Origin: Phoma sp. XZ068
Taxonomy: Eukaryota; Ascomycota; Dothideomycetes; Pleosporales; Didymellaceae
Direction: 5' to 3'
Length of the DNA: 64,000 nucleotides
Assembly (NCBI GenBank): GCA_004835665.1
Contig: RBKR01000021.1
Location: forward strand, 62,001-126,000
The stretch's first letter is position 1. Every line of letters starts with the position of its first letter. The notes below the pieces were generated by a model. It was given only the letters and a program-made list of their open reading frames with translations, had not been told where the DNA came from and did not search any database. This document shows positions 32,937 to 44,340 of the stretch, piece by piece. The translations under genes and the position numbers were made by a program.

Positions 32937-34817
32937 ATGAAGTTTGCATTCAGGTCCTACAACAGCGAAAAGAATTCTTCAGAAGGTACGTCGGCTCACC
33001 CTTCTCACTCGAACCGAAGGAAAGAATAAGCGGTTTCTGGTTCGTGCTTGTAGATCTGTGTGTGCCCATATTCGGGTTCAAAGTGCCTCACATAACTGCA
33101 TTTGAATAACACTCTGGCCAACAGACCCCACCCTAACGAGCTCTTCCAACCCCCAGCAGAAACGTAGAGATCAAGTTCGTCGGGCCCAGAGGTACCCAAG
33201 CTTCCTTAGTGACCTATATTTGCAGCAAGTATACTAATAGCGCCTCAGGACCCACCGTGAGCGCAAAGAAGCCTATGTCAAGTCTTTAGAAGAAGAAGTT
33301 GTTCAACTACGTGCGAACGAGGGCAGAATCATGCATGAGACCAGACAACTCTACGCACAGATCGGAAACCTGAAAAGACTTTTGGCTGAAAATGGGATAC
33401 CACTACCAGCTGAACTGCCACCGGCCAACCAGAATTCCCCGGCTGTACAAGGGTCACCCAACGGGTCTAACGGATCTTTCGAGCTCACTATTGACACGAT
33501 GAAGCTGCAATCTCAAAATCGACAGCAGCGGATACGTGCACAGAGGGGTGGATCAAATAGCGATCATGATCGTCGCCAAGGTCAGGTATTCAGTGCCAGC
33601 CCGAGCGACAAGAGCAGCGCAAAAGCTAATAGCCCATCAAGCTACCCCAACTGTAAGTCTCGCATAGATTGGACTCACATTCTCTGCCGTAAACTGAACG
33701 TCATCATTAGTTTCTCAACCCCTCTATCCATCACTACCTACGGCAAAGCATTCCCCACCAGCTACTACTCTCGACAATAGGCGTCTTGGCGAATTAGATC
33801 TCACTACGGTAGGGATCGATTTTATACTGAGGTATTTCCAGCTTTCTCTACTAAAAACCTCCACCCCGACGTAAACTAATCCCACCGCGTAGTCTCGAGA
33901 GCCCTTGCCTCGCCCACAACATTCCCACTTCGCACCACTCCCCAACTGGACATGCACTTACCGTCAGTGCCGCATTGTTACACCACCATCCCGCGCCACC
34001 TCAACAACGCCTAGGTCCCAGTGAATATGTAAATTGGGAAGTGTCTTCTCTCGATATCGAACGTCTCCTTGAGCTCTCGAGCGTTGTCCCGTTGGAACAT
34101 GGCGAGATGACCCCTGTTCAAGCCTGGGACTCGATCCGGAAACATGTACAATTTGGAGAGTTGGAGGTGGCGAGGTTAGAAAGCCTGAAGGAAAGGCTTA
34201 TCGCAAGTGTGAAGTGCTATGGGTATATACTTTTGAACCTTTTATCGGATATCTCTCAGACGCTGACATTGACTAGATTCGGTGGAGTGATCCAACAAGA
34301 ACGCTTCGACGATGCCGTTTTTGAGACTTTTGTCGTCGGTCGTGTTTTTCGATCGGGTTTTATCTGAATTCATTGGTTATCAGTTAAGAGGTGGGACTCG
34401 CCACACAGATCTCCGAATCAAGATGCAGGTGCAGGGCAATCCACTAGCCATGATTTGTTCAGCGCTCAGGCTGGGAGAACGGTGTTCGAAGCGAACATCA
34501 CACCCATACTACGTGCTGGATCCAAGACTCAACATGGCTACAAAGCGAATTTGATGATAGGATGGACGTCGTATGATACGTCCAGGATATCGTACTTTAT
34601 GCGGTTCTTTGGCCAGAAGGTCAAGTTGGAGAGACCCGAGGCATATTCGAGGACAACTGTTACCATACGCGGGACAATGGACACTAAGGCTGATAGCCTG
34701 GACATCTTTGAACTGATGAAGGATCTAGAGCTTCTTTTCGAATATCCAATCAAGAGCTTGACTTGGAACGGACTCATGACGGTTACAAGACCCGGGTTTG
34801 CAAGCAGATGCAAGTAA
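32937..34817 (+). CDS. Fungal bZIP transcription factor
   Basis: Exons 32937-32985, 33125-33191, 33249-33652, 33711-33831, 33893-34222, then 34277-34338 and 34384-34817, all phase-consistent, give 488 residues. The basic region and leucine zipper is split by an intron: QKRRDQVRRAQR, then THRERKEAYVKSLEEEVVQL and a heptad stretch to NLKRLLAENG. A middle motif, ELDLTTVGIDFIL then SLESPCLAHN, is typical of this fungal bZIP group. It binds DNA in the nucleus; targets are unknown. If the last intron (34339-34383) is not spliced, the protein stops at 34367 with 353 residues. The continuation (MRFFGQKVKLERPEAYSR) is protein-like and in frame, which favours splicing. The short first exon and 139-nt first intron are the least certain parts. 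Confidence 0.75.
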
Positions 34818-35324
34818 TTTCAAAGAACAGCAGGGCTTAGTAAAATGGCTGAGAGAAGCCTCTACTGACTAGTCCGATGTGCATAGGCGGCCAAATTTGT
34901 ATTTATAGAACTTTCTACTGACGTACAATATCATTTGTATTTGTCGTTCGCGGCATTGTGCAGTCTTGACGTCTGAAACCCTTTCGGGTACTCCAGCCGC
35001 AGATGTTTGGGTAGGTTCGCCATGTGCGCAGACTCCATGTTCATGACATGAACAGGCCCATTCGAACGGAGTTTATTGTAGGGATCCATGAACGCTCTGA
35101 CGCGACTGCAAAGAAGCGGCTGCAGTCGGAAGAGAAATGATGTGGAGAGGTCAATGGACGGTAAGCTCTACTGAGGATTTATCAAAGAGATTCCCAATTG
35201 TGGTCAATGACAGGAAGGAAATCCCAACCGTAATAATGAAATTGATCGTATGATAATCGACTCGCTTATGCAAACGCCCCTACTAAGCATGGTATACTCA
35301 ATGCCCCTGCTGAAGAGGTCAGAC
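34818..35324. other. Intergenic region, convergent gene ends
   Basis: About 0.5 kb with no gene or repeat recognised. Confidence 0.4.
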
Positions 35325-36476
35325 TTAGCGCTTTCCCTTCTTCAACACCAACCCCTTCCACCCCTTACTATCTCTTATCCTCCTCAACGCCTTGCCAGCG
35401 ACTGGATCCTTGCCCAGACCATCACAGCAAGCCTTCCTCTCCTCGTCACTCTCATGCTCGTGAAATTCGCACCACTCCTTCTCTGTCTTTGGTCGCTCGC
35501 CTCGCGCTAGCATAGTCACTAGTTCGAACAGGAAGGCTTGTGGTAACTGGCTTCGCAGCGGAATAGCGAAGTCGTTGTCCTTGTCTGGGTTCCAGTACAC
35601 GGAATACATGTCCAGGAAGTACCGGCAGAGCGGTGAGTCAGGGGGAAGGTCCGCGTAGGCAGCGATGACGTTGCTGTGGTCCGGCATGGATTGCAGGATC
35701 TCGTCGTTTGTTTGCCAGGCAACCAGGACGGCGCGACGGAGTGTGGGGATGGCATAGCGGTGGGCGAAGATGTAAAGGGAGATAAAGCGGCGTTCTAGGA
35801 AGCCTTCGAGGCCGCGCCATTTGTAAGGGCGCGAGCAGCAAGGGCAGAGGGTCTCTTTGGGGATCTCGGGCTTCTCGGCGGGGTTGCGCACTGGTGGCGA
35901 AGGTGTGGGTTTCTCGGCGTCGCTGGCGTCACCGGGGATCTTGTCGGCGCTTGCCGCTTCCGAGACGGCGTCTTTGCCGTTTGAAATTTGGCTGGCTGTG
36001 TCGTCGTTGTCGAGGCTGATGCCCCATGATGCTGTGTCGACGTCGTCGGTTTCAAGTTGGTCTGACGCAGTGCCATTTGCACCGTTCATATTGATGGCAT
36101 GGGTTGGAGGGTGAATTTCCTTTCCACCCTCAATGAGATGGTGAGGGATGAAGCCAGTGTAGAGCCACATCATGAAGGCATCGAATACATCAGGGCTCAC
36201 ATCCTCAAGCTCCAGGGAGGGACCAGAACTCTTGTACGGCGACGCTTTTTCATCACTCAAGCATTGATCAAAGTGTGTTGAGCACCGGCGTAACAGCTCC
36301 TTGTGGCAGCTGAATGGTTCCTGGTAGTCTTTTGGCCCAACCTTTACGGTGATGATCGTTTGATCGAAATTTCTGGATCTCGTTAGCTGCTCAGCCAGGG
36401 ACCTCAATGCTGTGGCATTGACTCACCTGAATGTGTGGCCTAGTGTTGACGCGCCTTTTGAGTTTATGAACGGCAT
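35325..36476 (-). CDS. BTB/POZ domain protein (365 aa)
   Basis: Exon 1 is 36476-36427 (MPFINSKGASTLGHTF). A 54-nt intron (GTGAGT..CCAG) is followed by exon 2, 36372-35325; phase is consistent. A BTB/POZ fold follows the start: NFDQTIITVKVG, FSCHKELLRRCSTHFDQCL, and DAFMMWLYTGF (about residues 17-100). A low-complexity acidic linker and a short CPCC motif come next, then a helical segment FISLYIFAHRYAIPTLRRAV that is usual in fungal BTB proteins. It may act as a Cullin-3 adaptor or transcription cofactor; the family is large and roles differ. Confidence 0.87.
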
Positions 36477-37466
36477 TTTAAGTAGATAATCTGGTTCCAT
36501 TTCTGCGTCGTACGCAGGGAGGGTACATTGTTATAGCAAAGGTGTTGCCCCAGACCCCGCTACGGGAGTACGGGAGCCCTGGTTTCACAAGCATGCTACA
36601 CGTTCGAGATAGGACGTCTCAATTGCTTGTCCGGTACCCTCGGTAGGCCTTGTTCAGGTCCAGAAGGCTTGACGGGAGGGGCCTAAAGGCTTGTTTGAAA
36701 CTCTGCCAGGCGTCTTCAAGCCACAAGTCTGTAGACAGCTGGGCACAGCTGGGCGATCGTGCAGCGGCTGAGGTTGAAGCTGGAGTTGGGCGGATGATGG
36801 TGGGTTTCGCGTGCTGTTTCACTACTCTTGAAATCCTTGGCAGTCGAAAGGTGGGGCACGGTTTGCCTCAGGAACGCGCTCCAACACAGACGCGCCTCGT
36901 GTAGACAACTTTATTGGATCAAGAGCAGGTAGTGGCACACATCTTTGCAGATGTCAAGTCATTGCGAGTCGCCATTACCCATTGCGCTAAAAGTCGACTT
37001 ACCTGGGTTCCTTCGCACCACACCAAAGCGCCCATCCTTGAGCTCAGTGAGTTGTACCAAGTACAACCCATTTCTATTCGACAATGTTGTTAGACAAAGC
37101 TTAAATCGTAACCTGACTCGGAAATCCAAATGTTGCCGAAGGACGCGTGCCATTTCGCTCTGACATGGCTATGGACAGGCATTTGTATGATAATCGGCCC
37201 TTGACGTCAGGTACAGGCCGTTGCCTCAGGCAGAACGATCTGCACCAAAGATGCTTGGCAGGTACAAGCTGCGTGCTACTGTACAAATTTGTTTCATTGC
37301 ACGCTTGTTGTCCCTCGGCTCGTAAGGGTTAGTAAGATGCATACCTTATATTAGCGTTCAAACATCTCTTGTCACACTGATGCTTGGTGAAAGGCCATAC
37401 ATCGCCAATGACAGTGCTCGTTCATTTGTTACTGGCGCGAAAAGGTATCTGCAGTCACAGCTGTCC
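36477..37466. other. Intergenic region
   Basis: About 1 kb between the BTB gene start and the GCV3 stop, both on the minus strand. No protein-like frame is convincing; open frames at 36619-36904 and 36945-37163 lack features. The BTB promoter must lie in the left part. Confidence 0.4.
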
Positions 37467-38141
37467 CTATGCCTCCTCTGTGAACTCGGTATACTCGGCC
37501 TTGCTCATCAGCTTGCCAGTAGGCTCCTCCGAAACGGTAATCTTGGCGATCCAAGCATCACCCTCAGGGTCCTTGTTGATGTTGCCCGGCTTATCCTCGA
37601 GTGCAGAGTTGACCTCAGTAATGGTCCCGCTGACGGGTGTGAGGATGTCTGAAGCAGACTTTACAGACTCGACGGCGCCAATTGCGTCACCCTCGCCGAC
37701 CTCCAGATCGGTCTGGGGAAGCTCGATGTAGACGACGTCACCGAGGGCTTTCGCGGCGTATTCGGAGATACCAAGGGTGTCTGCGGTAAGAGTCAATATT
37801 TTGTTCCTCGAGGTTTTGTGATTGCATTTAGTTATCGTGAGAGCAAGGGAGCTCCACAGTAGAGAGCAGGTGGACGTACATGTCTTGCCATCAGCAGAGG
37901 CCTCAATCCACTCGTGGTCCTCGGTGTATTTCTTCTCCTTCACTGCTCCTTGTTAGCTATCAAATCCTCTCCTCAATTGCTGTCATGGGGCTCAAAGATG
38001 CATACGCTGAGCAGAAACCGTGAATAGCCGCGGCATCTGAGCTGCCTGCCTCCATTGCTGGCAGGCAAAGGGGCTCGGCCTCTTCGCAGCAGCAGAGGTC
38101 AACTGGCGCGCGGCCCGGGCAACAGAGAATCGAGAGGCCAT
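37467..38141 (-). CDS. GCV3: Glycine cleavage system H protein, mitochondrial
   Basis: Three exons, 38141-38006, 37942-37880 and 37780-37467, give 170 residues. The N-terminus (MASRFSVARAARQLTSAAAKR) is an Arg/Ala/Ser-rich mitochondrial presequence. The mature domain starts at KKYTEDHEWIE and includes YTLGISEYAAKALGDVVYIE and the lipoylation site ESVKSASD, with the lipoyl-accepting Lys at about residue 107. It shuttles the aminomethyl group in the mitochondrial glycine decarboxylase complex. It is head-to-head with MRP17, 196 bp between start codons. Confidence 0.95.
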
Positions 38142-38337
38142 TGTGTGAATAATTCTGTGTGTTGTGGGAGAATCAATTGCAGGTTCACCAACAGCTGGTG
38201 ATGCGATATGACCGTGCCAAGGCACGCTAGATGGCGGAGCGGGCGATTGGAAAGTTGCGCGAACGTTTTCCGAAAGCGACCACTTTTCGCGAGGGAAAGA
38301 GCGCGACCGCGACGGCAACACCAACAAGCAGGTCAAG
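38142..38337. promoter_or_regulatory. Bidirectional promoter GCV3/MRP17
   Basis: Only 196 bp separate the two divergent start codons, so both genes must use this region for promoter and leaders. No clear TATA box is visible, as expected for housekeeping genes. Confidence 0.7.
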
Positions 38338-38799
38338 ATGTTGTACGAGATGATTGGAGTGGTGTGTATACCGTTGCGACGAGCTTGCTGGCGATGAACG
38401 ATGTCTGACAGCTGCAGGTACGGCCCGGCCGCCTCTCCGAAGTAAAAGAGTATGCACCTCCGCCTCCCCGTCGAACACACATACTGAGGGCTCCGTACTG
38501 ATCATTCGGCATTCAGAATCGCCAAAACCGCAGGCAGGATTGTTCTCGAGCAAAACGGCGTCGTGCGCGGCGTCTCGAACTGGGGCACTTTCCTCCTACC
38601 CAAGCCAGCGAAGAAGCTTCAGTCGACCCACCACTACGGCCACCACTTCATTATGCGCTTCGACTCGAGTTCCCGCACACAGCATTCACTGCGCAAGACC
38701 ATGTCGCTCGACCCCCGCCTGATTCGCTATTCAATCGTCAAGATGGGCACCAAGTTTGAGGAGATCAAGGACATCCCAGGGAAGGCAGAGTTCAGGTAG
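38338..38799 (+). CDS. MRP17: Mitochondrial small-subunit ribosomal protein bS6m
   Basis: Three exons, 38338-38361, 38418-38449 and 38517-38799, give 112 residues. It reads MLYEMIGVVRPGRL, IAKTAGRIVLEQNGVVRG, NWGTFLLPKP, HHYGHHFIMRFDSSSRTQ, and RKTMSLDPRLIRYSIVKMG, the full bS6/Mrp17 fold. The first coding exon has only eight codons and the second about eleven, so it is easily missed by gene callers. It is a component of the mitochondrial 37S subunit. It is divergent from GCV3, another mitochondrial protein. Confidence 0.95.
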
Positions 38800-40556
38800 A
38801 CGAGGAAAAGGCATTGGAGAGCACAAAGCGGAGGACACGAAGCAGATGACGAGTGTACAATACCCTGTTTACAACATTGTGTGGGTGTATATGGAGCAGG
38901 CAGCATAACATGGCGTTTGGGATCCCTTGCACGCGTAGATCTATCACAGGAATTTGATCGAGAGGTGCGATTTTAAGACTTGCCATACACAATCACTGCG
39001 TAATCAGAGAGCATGTCAGAATGCTAATTGGACAGGTGATCAGACAAATGTTCACAGCTGGTACATCAGCTTCCTCAACTCCTACAAACTCAACATCTAG
39101 ACACAGATCACGAATCCACGACTCATCCAGACCCGACTCTACGGCTCAATCAAAAACATTTCATATCATAGCATCGGCGACTTTTGAAACTCATTCAAAC
39201 ATTACACTCCCATTCAATCAGACACATTTCCTATCATGGCATCGGCGACTATTTCACAACATGCAGACACGAATCTCCGACTCAATCAAACGCATTTCTT
39301 ATTTCACATGTCGGCGACTATTCTACAATCTATCGGCGATTATTGTACGCGGAGTTTAGCAGTCGCAACTGGGCTGACAATGCACCAATCAGCTAACACG
39401 GACCAGCAGCTACCTGCAATGCGAAAACATCGAAGCCACACGAAATCCTGACACGAACATTCAGTCATTGAGCCAATTACAATCAGCTGCTGCCCTTTGA
39501 ACCAAGCACTCCTTTTTCAAGTAGTCTGGTTTTCCTTTGGGGTCACGTGCAAGCCCCCCCCCCCCCAAAGACTCGGACGTCTGGCGTCTCATCCTTCCTT
39601 GGAGATATAAAGTAGCTGAAAGAACCCTTTTATCTACATATCAATCAATATGACTACTTCAGCGTGAATCAACAACAAGCGAGTAGAGCTGCTAAATCGG
39701 GCCGGGGAAAACGTAGGCACTTGAAGAACGAGGATTTTTTACTGGCTGCATACAAGCCCTCCACACGCTGGTTACCCGAGCAGGGGGGTGCATGCACACG
39801 ATGGTTGACATGGAGGCCGCATGATCGACCACTAAGCACATCTTCCCGTCTAGTTTGCAGCGAGGTCTCCTTCCCGTCGGAGAGCTTGCATACGGCTGGC
39901 ATATACATGGTTGCCACTTCGCATCGGGTTTATTGGACGGTATAATCATATGGCAGAGCAAGTTGTCTATACCTTCAGAGGGACAGTTTGAGAATCTTGA
40001 AGCTGAAGGACGTGTTGGCTTGTGTACCATCTCGTCAACTATCCATTTGGAGACTTAGAGGTCTAAAGACTTGAGAAGATCAATATTGAAGCATCGCTTA
40101 GGCGCGCCAAGATCTTTCAGCAGAGCGTGCATCACCTTCGGGATTTACAATGTGATTTTTGAAATAAACATGGTGGCTCATTTCATGGCTATCTAAATAG
40201 ATGAGTGGGGAACTATTCAGTCGGAAGCTTTGATAGATGCCTGTCAGCGAAAGCACACAGACTGCATGAAACTGCAAGGTTTTCTACGTTCTCAGTCTAC
40301 TGGTTAGACACTTCTACTATCATTTCCCAGGAGAACAGGAATTGGGCCTGTCTCGACCTGTTTGTACCAAGAATCTGAAACTATGCCGCTAGGACGTGAT
40401 TAGAGGCCCAAGTTTTAGACAAAGAGGAAATCGTCTTGCATATAGTAAAGAGCTTGTTGGCCTAGGCAGTGTTTTGAGACGGAACGTAACCGGTGGGAGA
40501 TAATACAGAGCTGTGTTTGGCAAGAGAGATCAGTCGCGAATGAACATGAGTTCAAT
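38800..40556. other. Large intergenic region with repeats and an orphan TATA box
   Basis: About 1.75 kb with no convincing gene. It contains a degenerate tandem repeat (39105-39340), a run of 13 C at 39554-39566, and a strong TATAAA at 39605-39610. About 40 bp after the TATA box an ATG opens only a five-codon frame. The frame 39664-39945 has no ATG at its start and no recognisable domain. Confidence 0.45.
39105..39340. repeat. Degenerate tandem repeat, period 68-69 bp
   Basis: The core tcggcga recurs at 39174, 39242 and 39311, 68 and 69 bp apart, with a fourth, truncated copy at 39333. Flanking words (cacgaatc, gactca, caatcaaacgcatttc) also recur with mismatches. It is unrelated in sequence to the AT-rich 68-bp repeat near 1.8-2.15 kb. 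Confidence 0.6.
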
Positions 40557-41124
40557 TCAGTGCGCACTAGAACTGCCAGTGAAACGACCACACACCAGAC
40601 TCCCAAGGAACACACCGCCCAGTATCGACAAGAAGTACCCAATGTTGAATGTCATCACAGCAAGCATCCTAAATCAAGGTCAGTGGAGGTCTTGCGGCGA
40701 AAGCTAGCGACAGCACTTACAATAGGTAGCTCACACCAGCAACCACAACGTCCAGAGCCGCCGTCATCACAGCTTCATCCGCTCTCCACGGCCGTGGTGT
40801 GGCCTTATCCTCCGTGGTGTGGGTCTGTATCAGACCTTTGTAGCGGTTCTGCCTGAAGGCAGCAAGAATCGCGAAGAAGTTACCCCGGAATGCGACGAGC
40901 AGTCGGAACATAGTTGCAAGCGCGATCAAGAAGATGCATATTCCAGCGTACTGGCCAGTTGTGTGAGGCGTGAACGACGTGGACCAGAGAGGCGTTGAGG
41001 TGGATACGAAAAAGGTCATGGCCATCGAGTCTGCGCCCATCATTCCAGAGGTGGAGGTTGAGGTGGGCATTGCCATTGCACCTGTAGTTGCGGAGGCCAT
41101 CGGCATCGTCATTGACATATCCAT
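40557..41124 (-). CDS. Ctr-family copper transporter
   Basis: Exons 41124-40721 and 40668-40557 give 171 residues; the 52-nt intron is GTAAGT..TTAG, phase 2. The N-terminus is Met-rich (MDMSMTMPMAS, GAMAMPT, SGMMGADSMAMTF), as used to bind Cu(I) outside the cell. Three membrane segments follow, the last with the diagnostic MLAVM (MxxxM) and GVFLG (GxxxG) motifs. It should form a trimeric Cu(I) channel in the plasma or vacuolar membrane. It diverges from a ferric/cupric reductase, which would supply Cu(I). Start chosen at the first in-frame ATG. Confidence 0.93.
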
Positions 41125-41719
41125 GTTGAACGTCTCGAAGATCACAAAGTCCACTGTAAGCAAAAGAAAGATTTGGGAGCAAAAGTACGTCGATCTTTGT
41201 TCAACCTATGTAAGAGTGGTAGGCGGAAGGCAGTACTTACTAAAGGTGGAGCGACAGTGAGCTCGGCAATAGCAATCAAGTATCATTAACGACGCAGGGT
41301 AGAACCGTTCATGCTCACTGCGCGAACGCGTTAACTTGCTCAATCTCGCTCGAATAGTCGCTCCTTCCCCAAACGGGACTAGGTCCACACAAGGTTGGTT
41401 TAACGTGCGACGCAGCCCTTCCCACGAGATCTATCAACCGAACAAGATCTCACCAGGATCCAATTGAATCCTGCTCATTTATGTTCGTGGCGCTGGTAGC
41501 GATGTTCCCGACACGTTGGTTGCGTTGCAGCTGGCGAAGTCCGGTTAAGCTTTGGTGCTCCAGAAGCTTGGTCTAGCCTGCAGGCTTGGGCGAGTCTTAT
41601 CTAGAAGATCTCCAGCATCTGAAAGTCTGCGCGGAGTACTTCTACAGCTGATTTCGTTTTCTCCTTCTAGCTGGAGAAACAAATACTTTTCTTGCCAAGC
41701 AACTGTAGAACCAACCACC
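41125..41719. promoter_or_regulatory. Shared upstream region of Ctr transporter and reductase
   Basis: The region between the two divergent starts is 595 bp. GAGCAAA at 41177-41183 matches the yeast Mac1-type copper element core, but a single 7-mer this close to the transporter ATG could be chance. Co-regulation is inferred from layout and gene functions. Confidence 0.45.
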
Positions 41720-43864
41720 ATGGCTAGCTGGCTCACCTACCCGCTCCAGCTCACTGGCAGTCGCGAATTCACTTGTGATGGTTTCACCGAAGAGCAATGT
41801 GCATTCTACATGCAGCGGTGGCATTTCTGGTGCGTAAACTAACTGAAAGATCAATCGTCAGATGCACTGACCAACTCAAATAGGTACATTGCCGACTACG
41901 TCTATGCTCTGCCAACCGTAGCATTCTTCATGAGCGTTCTGGGAATCTTCATCATTGGTCATGTCTTCTCTTCGCAAATCCTGGGTTATCGAAAGTTCCA
42001 AGGTCCCTTGATATGGCGGAAGTTGATCGCAGTCATCCGATACTTATCATACCGTGGTTTCCATGTAAATGCGCTCAAATGGAACTCAGCGCCCATTGGG
42101 TTGTTGATCCTGGGAGCTATTGGTACAGTTTACTTCTTCTGTAAGTCACATGACCGCTTTGCTTTTGCTGAAAACCAAACTAATTCGAGCAACCACTCTG
42201 TAGGCATGGACTTGATCCCACAACCCTACTATTGGTCAAGTGAGGATTTCGGAGGTTCGCCGCCTCTGGGAACCAGATCAGGGTGGCTGTCATTGGGATG
42301 CATGCCATTTGTCTTGTAAGCCGCGGAACATAAATCGATTCTCTCAGGAGTCTGACCTTCGCCAGTGCTACAGCAAGCAAAACGAATTGGATCACACTCA
42401 CCACCGGAGTCTCGCATGAGAAGATTCAAGTGTTTCACAGATGGAGCGCTTACGCTTTCTTCGTCCTCGCGCTCATGCACACCTTCCCGTTCATTGTCTA
42501 TCACATTCACTGGCATGATATGGTCATGCAGGTGACGATGATGAGTACCTTGTTCTACTGGACTGGTATTGTGGCACTTATCTTCCAGGCTTGGCTTACC
42601 TTCGCATCCCACAGTATGATGAGGTGAGGACTATACCACTGAAGAGAAGTTGTAAACATGACTAACTAAGTAAAGACGCCTCGGCTACGAATTCTTCAAG
42701 GTAACGCATTTCGCGGCTGTCGTTGTCTTCATGATAGTCTTCTTCTGGCACTGTGATTACACGCTCACTTCCTGGTAAGCACGGGCTACGAACAATTCCA
42801 CCTTACGTACCATATTGACAAGTAAAAGGCACTACTTTATTGCTTCAGCGGCCATATATGTGCCCTGCTTTGTCTACCCCTGGCTCCGAACCGCTTTTGA
42901 GTATGGTTTCGCACAAAAGGCGAACATCCAGGTGGAAGACAACGGCTTCATTCGCATATCTATTCCATCAACTAACATGAGATGGAAGCCTGGCCAGCAC
43001 TGCTTCCTACGCTTCACGAGCTTCGGTCTGCAGGCTTTCTCATCGCATCCTTTCACCATCTGCTCGCTGCCATCGGTGCAAGCAGATGTGAAATCTGAGC
43101 TAGTGTTCTATATTCGCCATTCACATGGTTTGACGAAGAAGCTGCACGACTACGCTCAGAAGCACCCAGGTTCTGCTGTCCCCGTGCTTATCGACGGTCC
43201 GTACGGAGGCATCAATCTGCAAAGGTTCAACGAAGCAGATCGCCTTCTCGTCACTGCAGGCGGCTCAGGCGCAGGCTGGGCACTCCCTCTCATCGAGCTA
43301 TTCTGCCGACAACGCTCTACTATCACCAACAACACTTCCGAGAAAGACCTCAAGGCCGGAGATGAAGAAACACAAAACTCGCACTCCAAGCACCATCGCA
43401 GTCTACGCGTAGTCCTAGCAACACGCAACACAAACTGCCGCACCTGGTTCCTGAAAACAGTCGCCGATATAGTAGCCGCCCACTCGATACCGCCTCAATC
43501 TCCCGACATCGCCATCGAAGTCCACTTAACCGGCGACGCAGACCACCACCCGCGTGCCCTGGAGCAAGCAGACCAGCCATCAACATCGTCATCGTCGTCA
43601 GAAAACATCGAGGCCGTCCCCAAAGTAGACCGCGCCACTGCCCCGACTAAAGAACCGCGCGGCCGACCCAATCTGCCGCTTGCTATCCAAAACGAAGGGG
43701 AAGTGGCGGCGGTGGAGGGGCAGTCACTAAGTGTGTATATCTGTGGGCCTATTACTATGCAGAACGACGTGCGTAATGCTGTTGCACTGGAGAATTTGAA
43801 ACTGCTCAAGGGTGCTAAGTCGGGAGGGGTTTACTTGCATTCTGAACATTTTTCGTGGGCGTAG
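41720..43864 (+). CDS. Ferric/cupric-chelate reductase (FRE/NOX family)
   Basis: Six exons (41720-41829, 41884-42140, 42204-42315, 42366-42623, 42676-42774, 42829-43864) give 623 residues with matching phases. The start has an ideal accaccATGg context. The membrane half has the ferric reductase transmembrane domain with haem-binding His candidates in FHRWSAYAFFVLALMH and FFKVTHFAAVVV. The cytosolic half has the FAD motif HPFTIC, the NADPH-binding GGSGAGWALPLIE and a C-terminal CGP. A Ser/Asp/Pro-rich insert (about residues 440-540) interrupts the NADPH domain, a common feature of fungal FREs. It moves electrons from NADPH to Fe(III) or Cu(II) outside the membrane. Its divergent partner is the Ctr copper transporter. 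Confidence 0.94.
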
Positions 43865-44340
43865 TGTAGATGTTATAGCAATAATATTTATATCGTACTT
43901 AAGCAGGTCTTTGACGTGGCTGGGCTTGGTTTCCTTTGGTGTTGTTATCACAAAGTTGCTTGCTCCTCTTCTTGGCCCTAAAGTGAGTAGTTCCTTGATG
44001 GTCCTCCTCTAGTGGAACACGCGTATTGGTACTTGGCAATCACGTTCACGAGTTCGCGAGAAGTGGTGAAACCAGAGTGCGAAAGCGTGGTTGGAGTAAG
44101 AACTAACTAGAAAAGGTGGCGTCCGCATACTAGCCCGCCAGAGAGGCAATTTGAGCGGGTTTTGTGTCCGTTTAGGGAAGACTTAGGCTAGGTTGGTCTT
44201 GCAGTGTAGAAAGACTGTTATGAACTTGATATACGCTATGCGAACAACTATTCGATGCGCTAATCCCGAAAGATTTTCCGTATGCCCTGTACGCCACGCT
44301 CAGAAATATCAACAAACCCTATGCAACATATACACCGCGA
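43865..44340. other. Intergenic region, convergent gene ends
   Basis: About 0.5 kb between the ends of the reductase and TEL1 genes. No gene or repeat is seen. Confidence 0.4.

Noticed and set aside
41177..41183. GAGCAAA as a proven copper-response element
   Set aside because: One 7-mer match near the transporter start is too weak; kept only as a hint.
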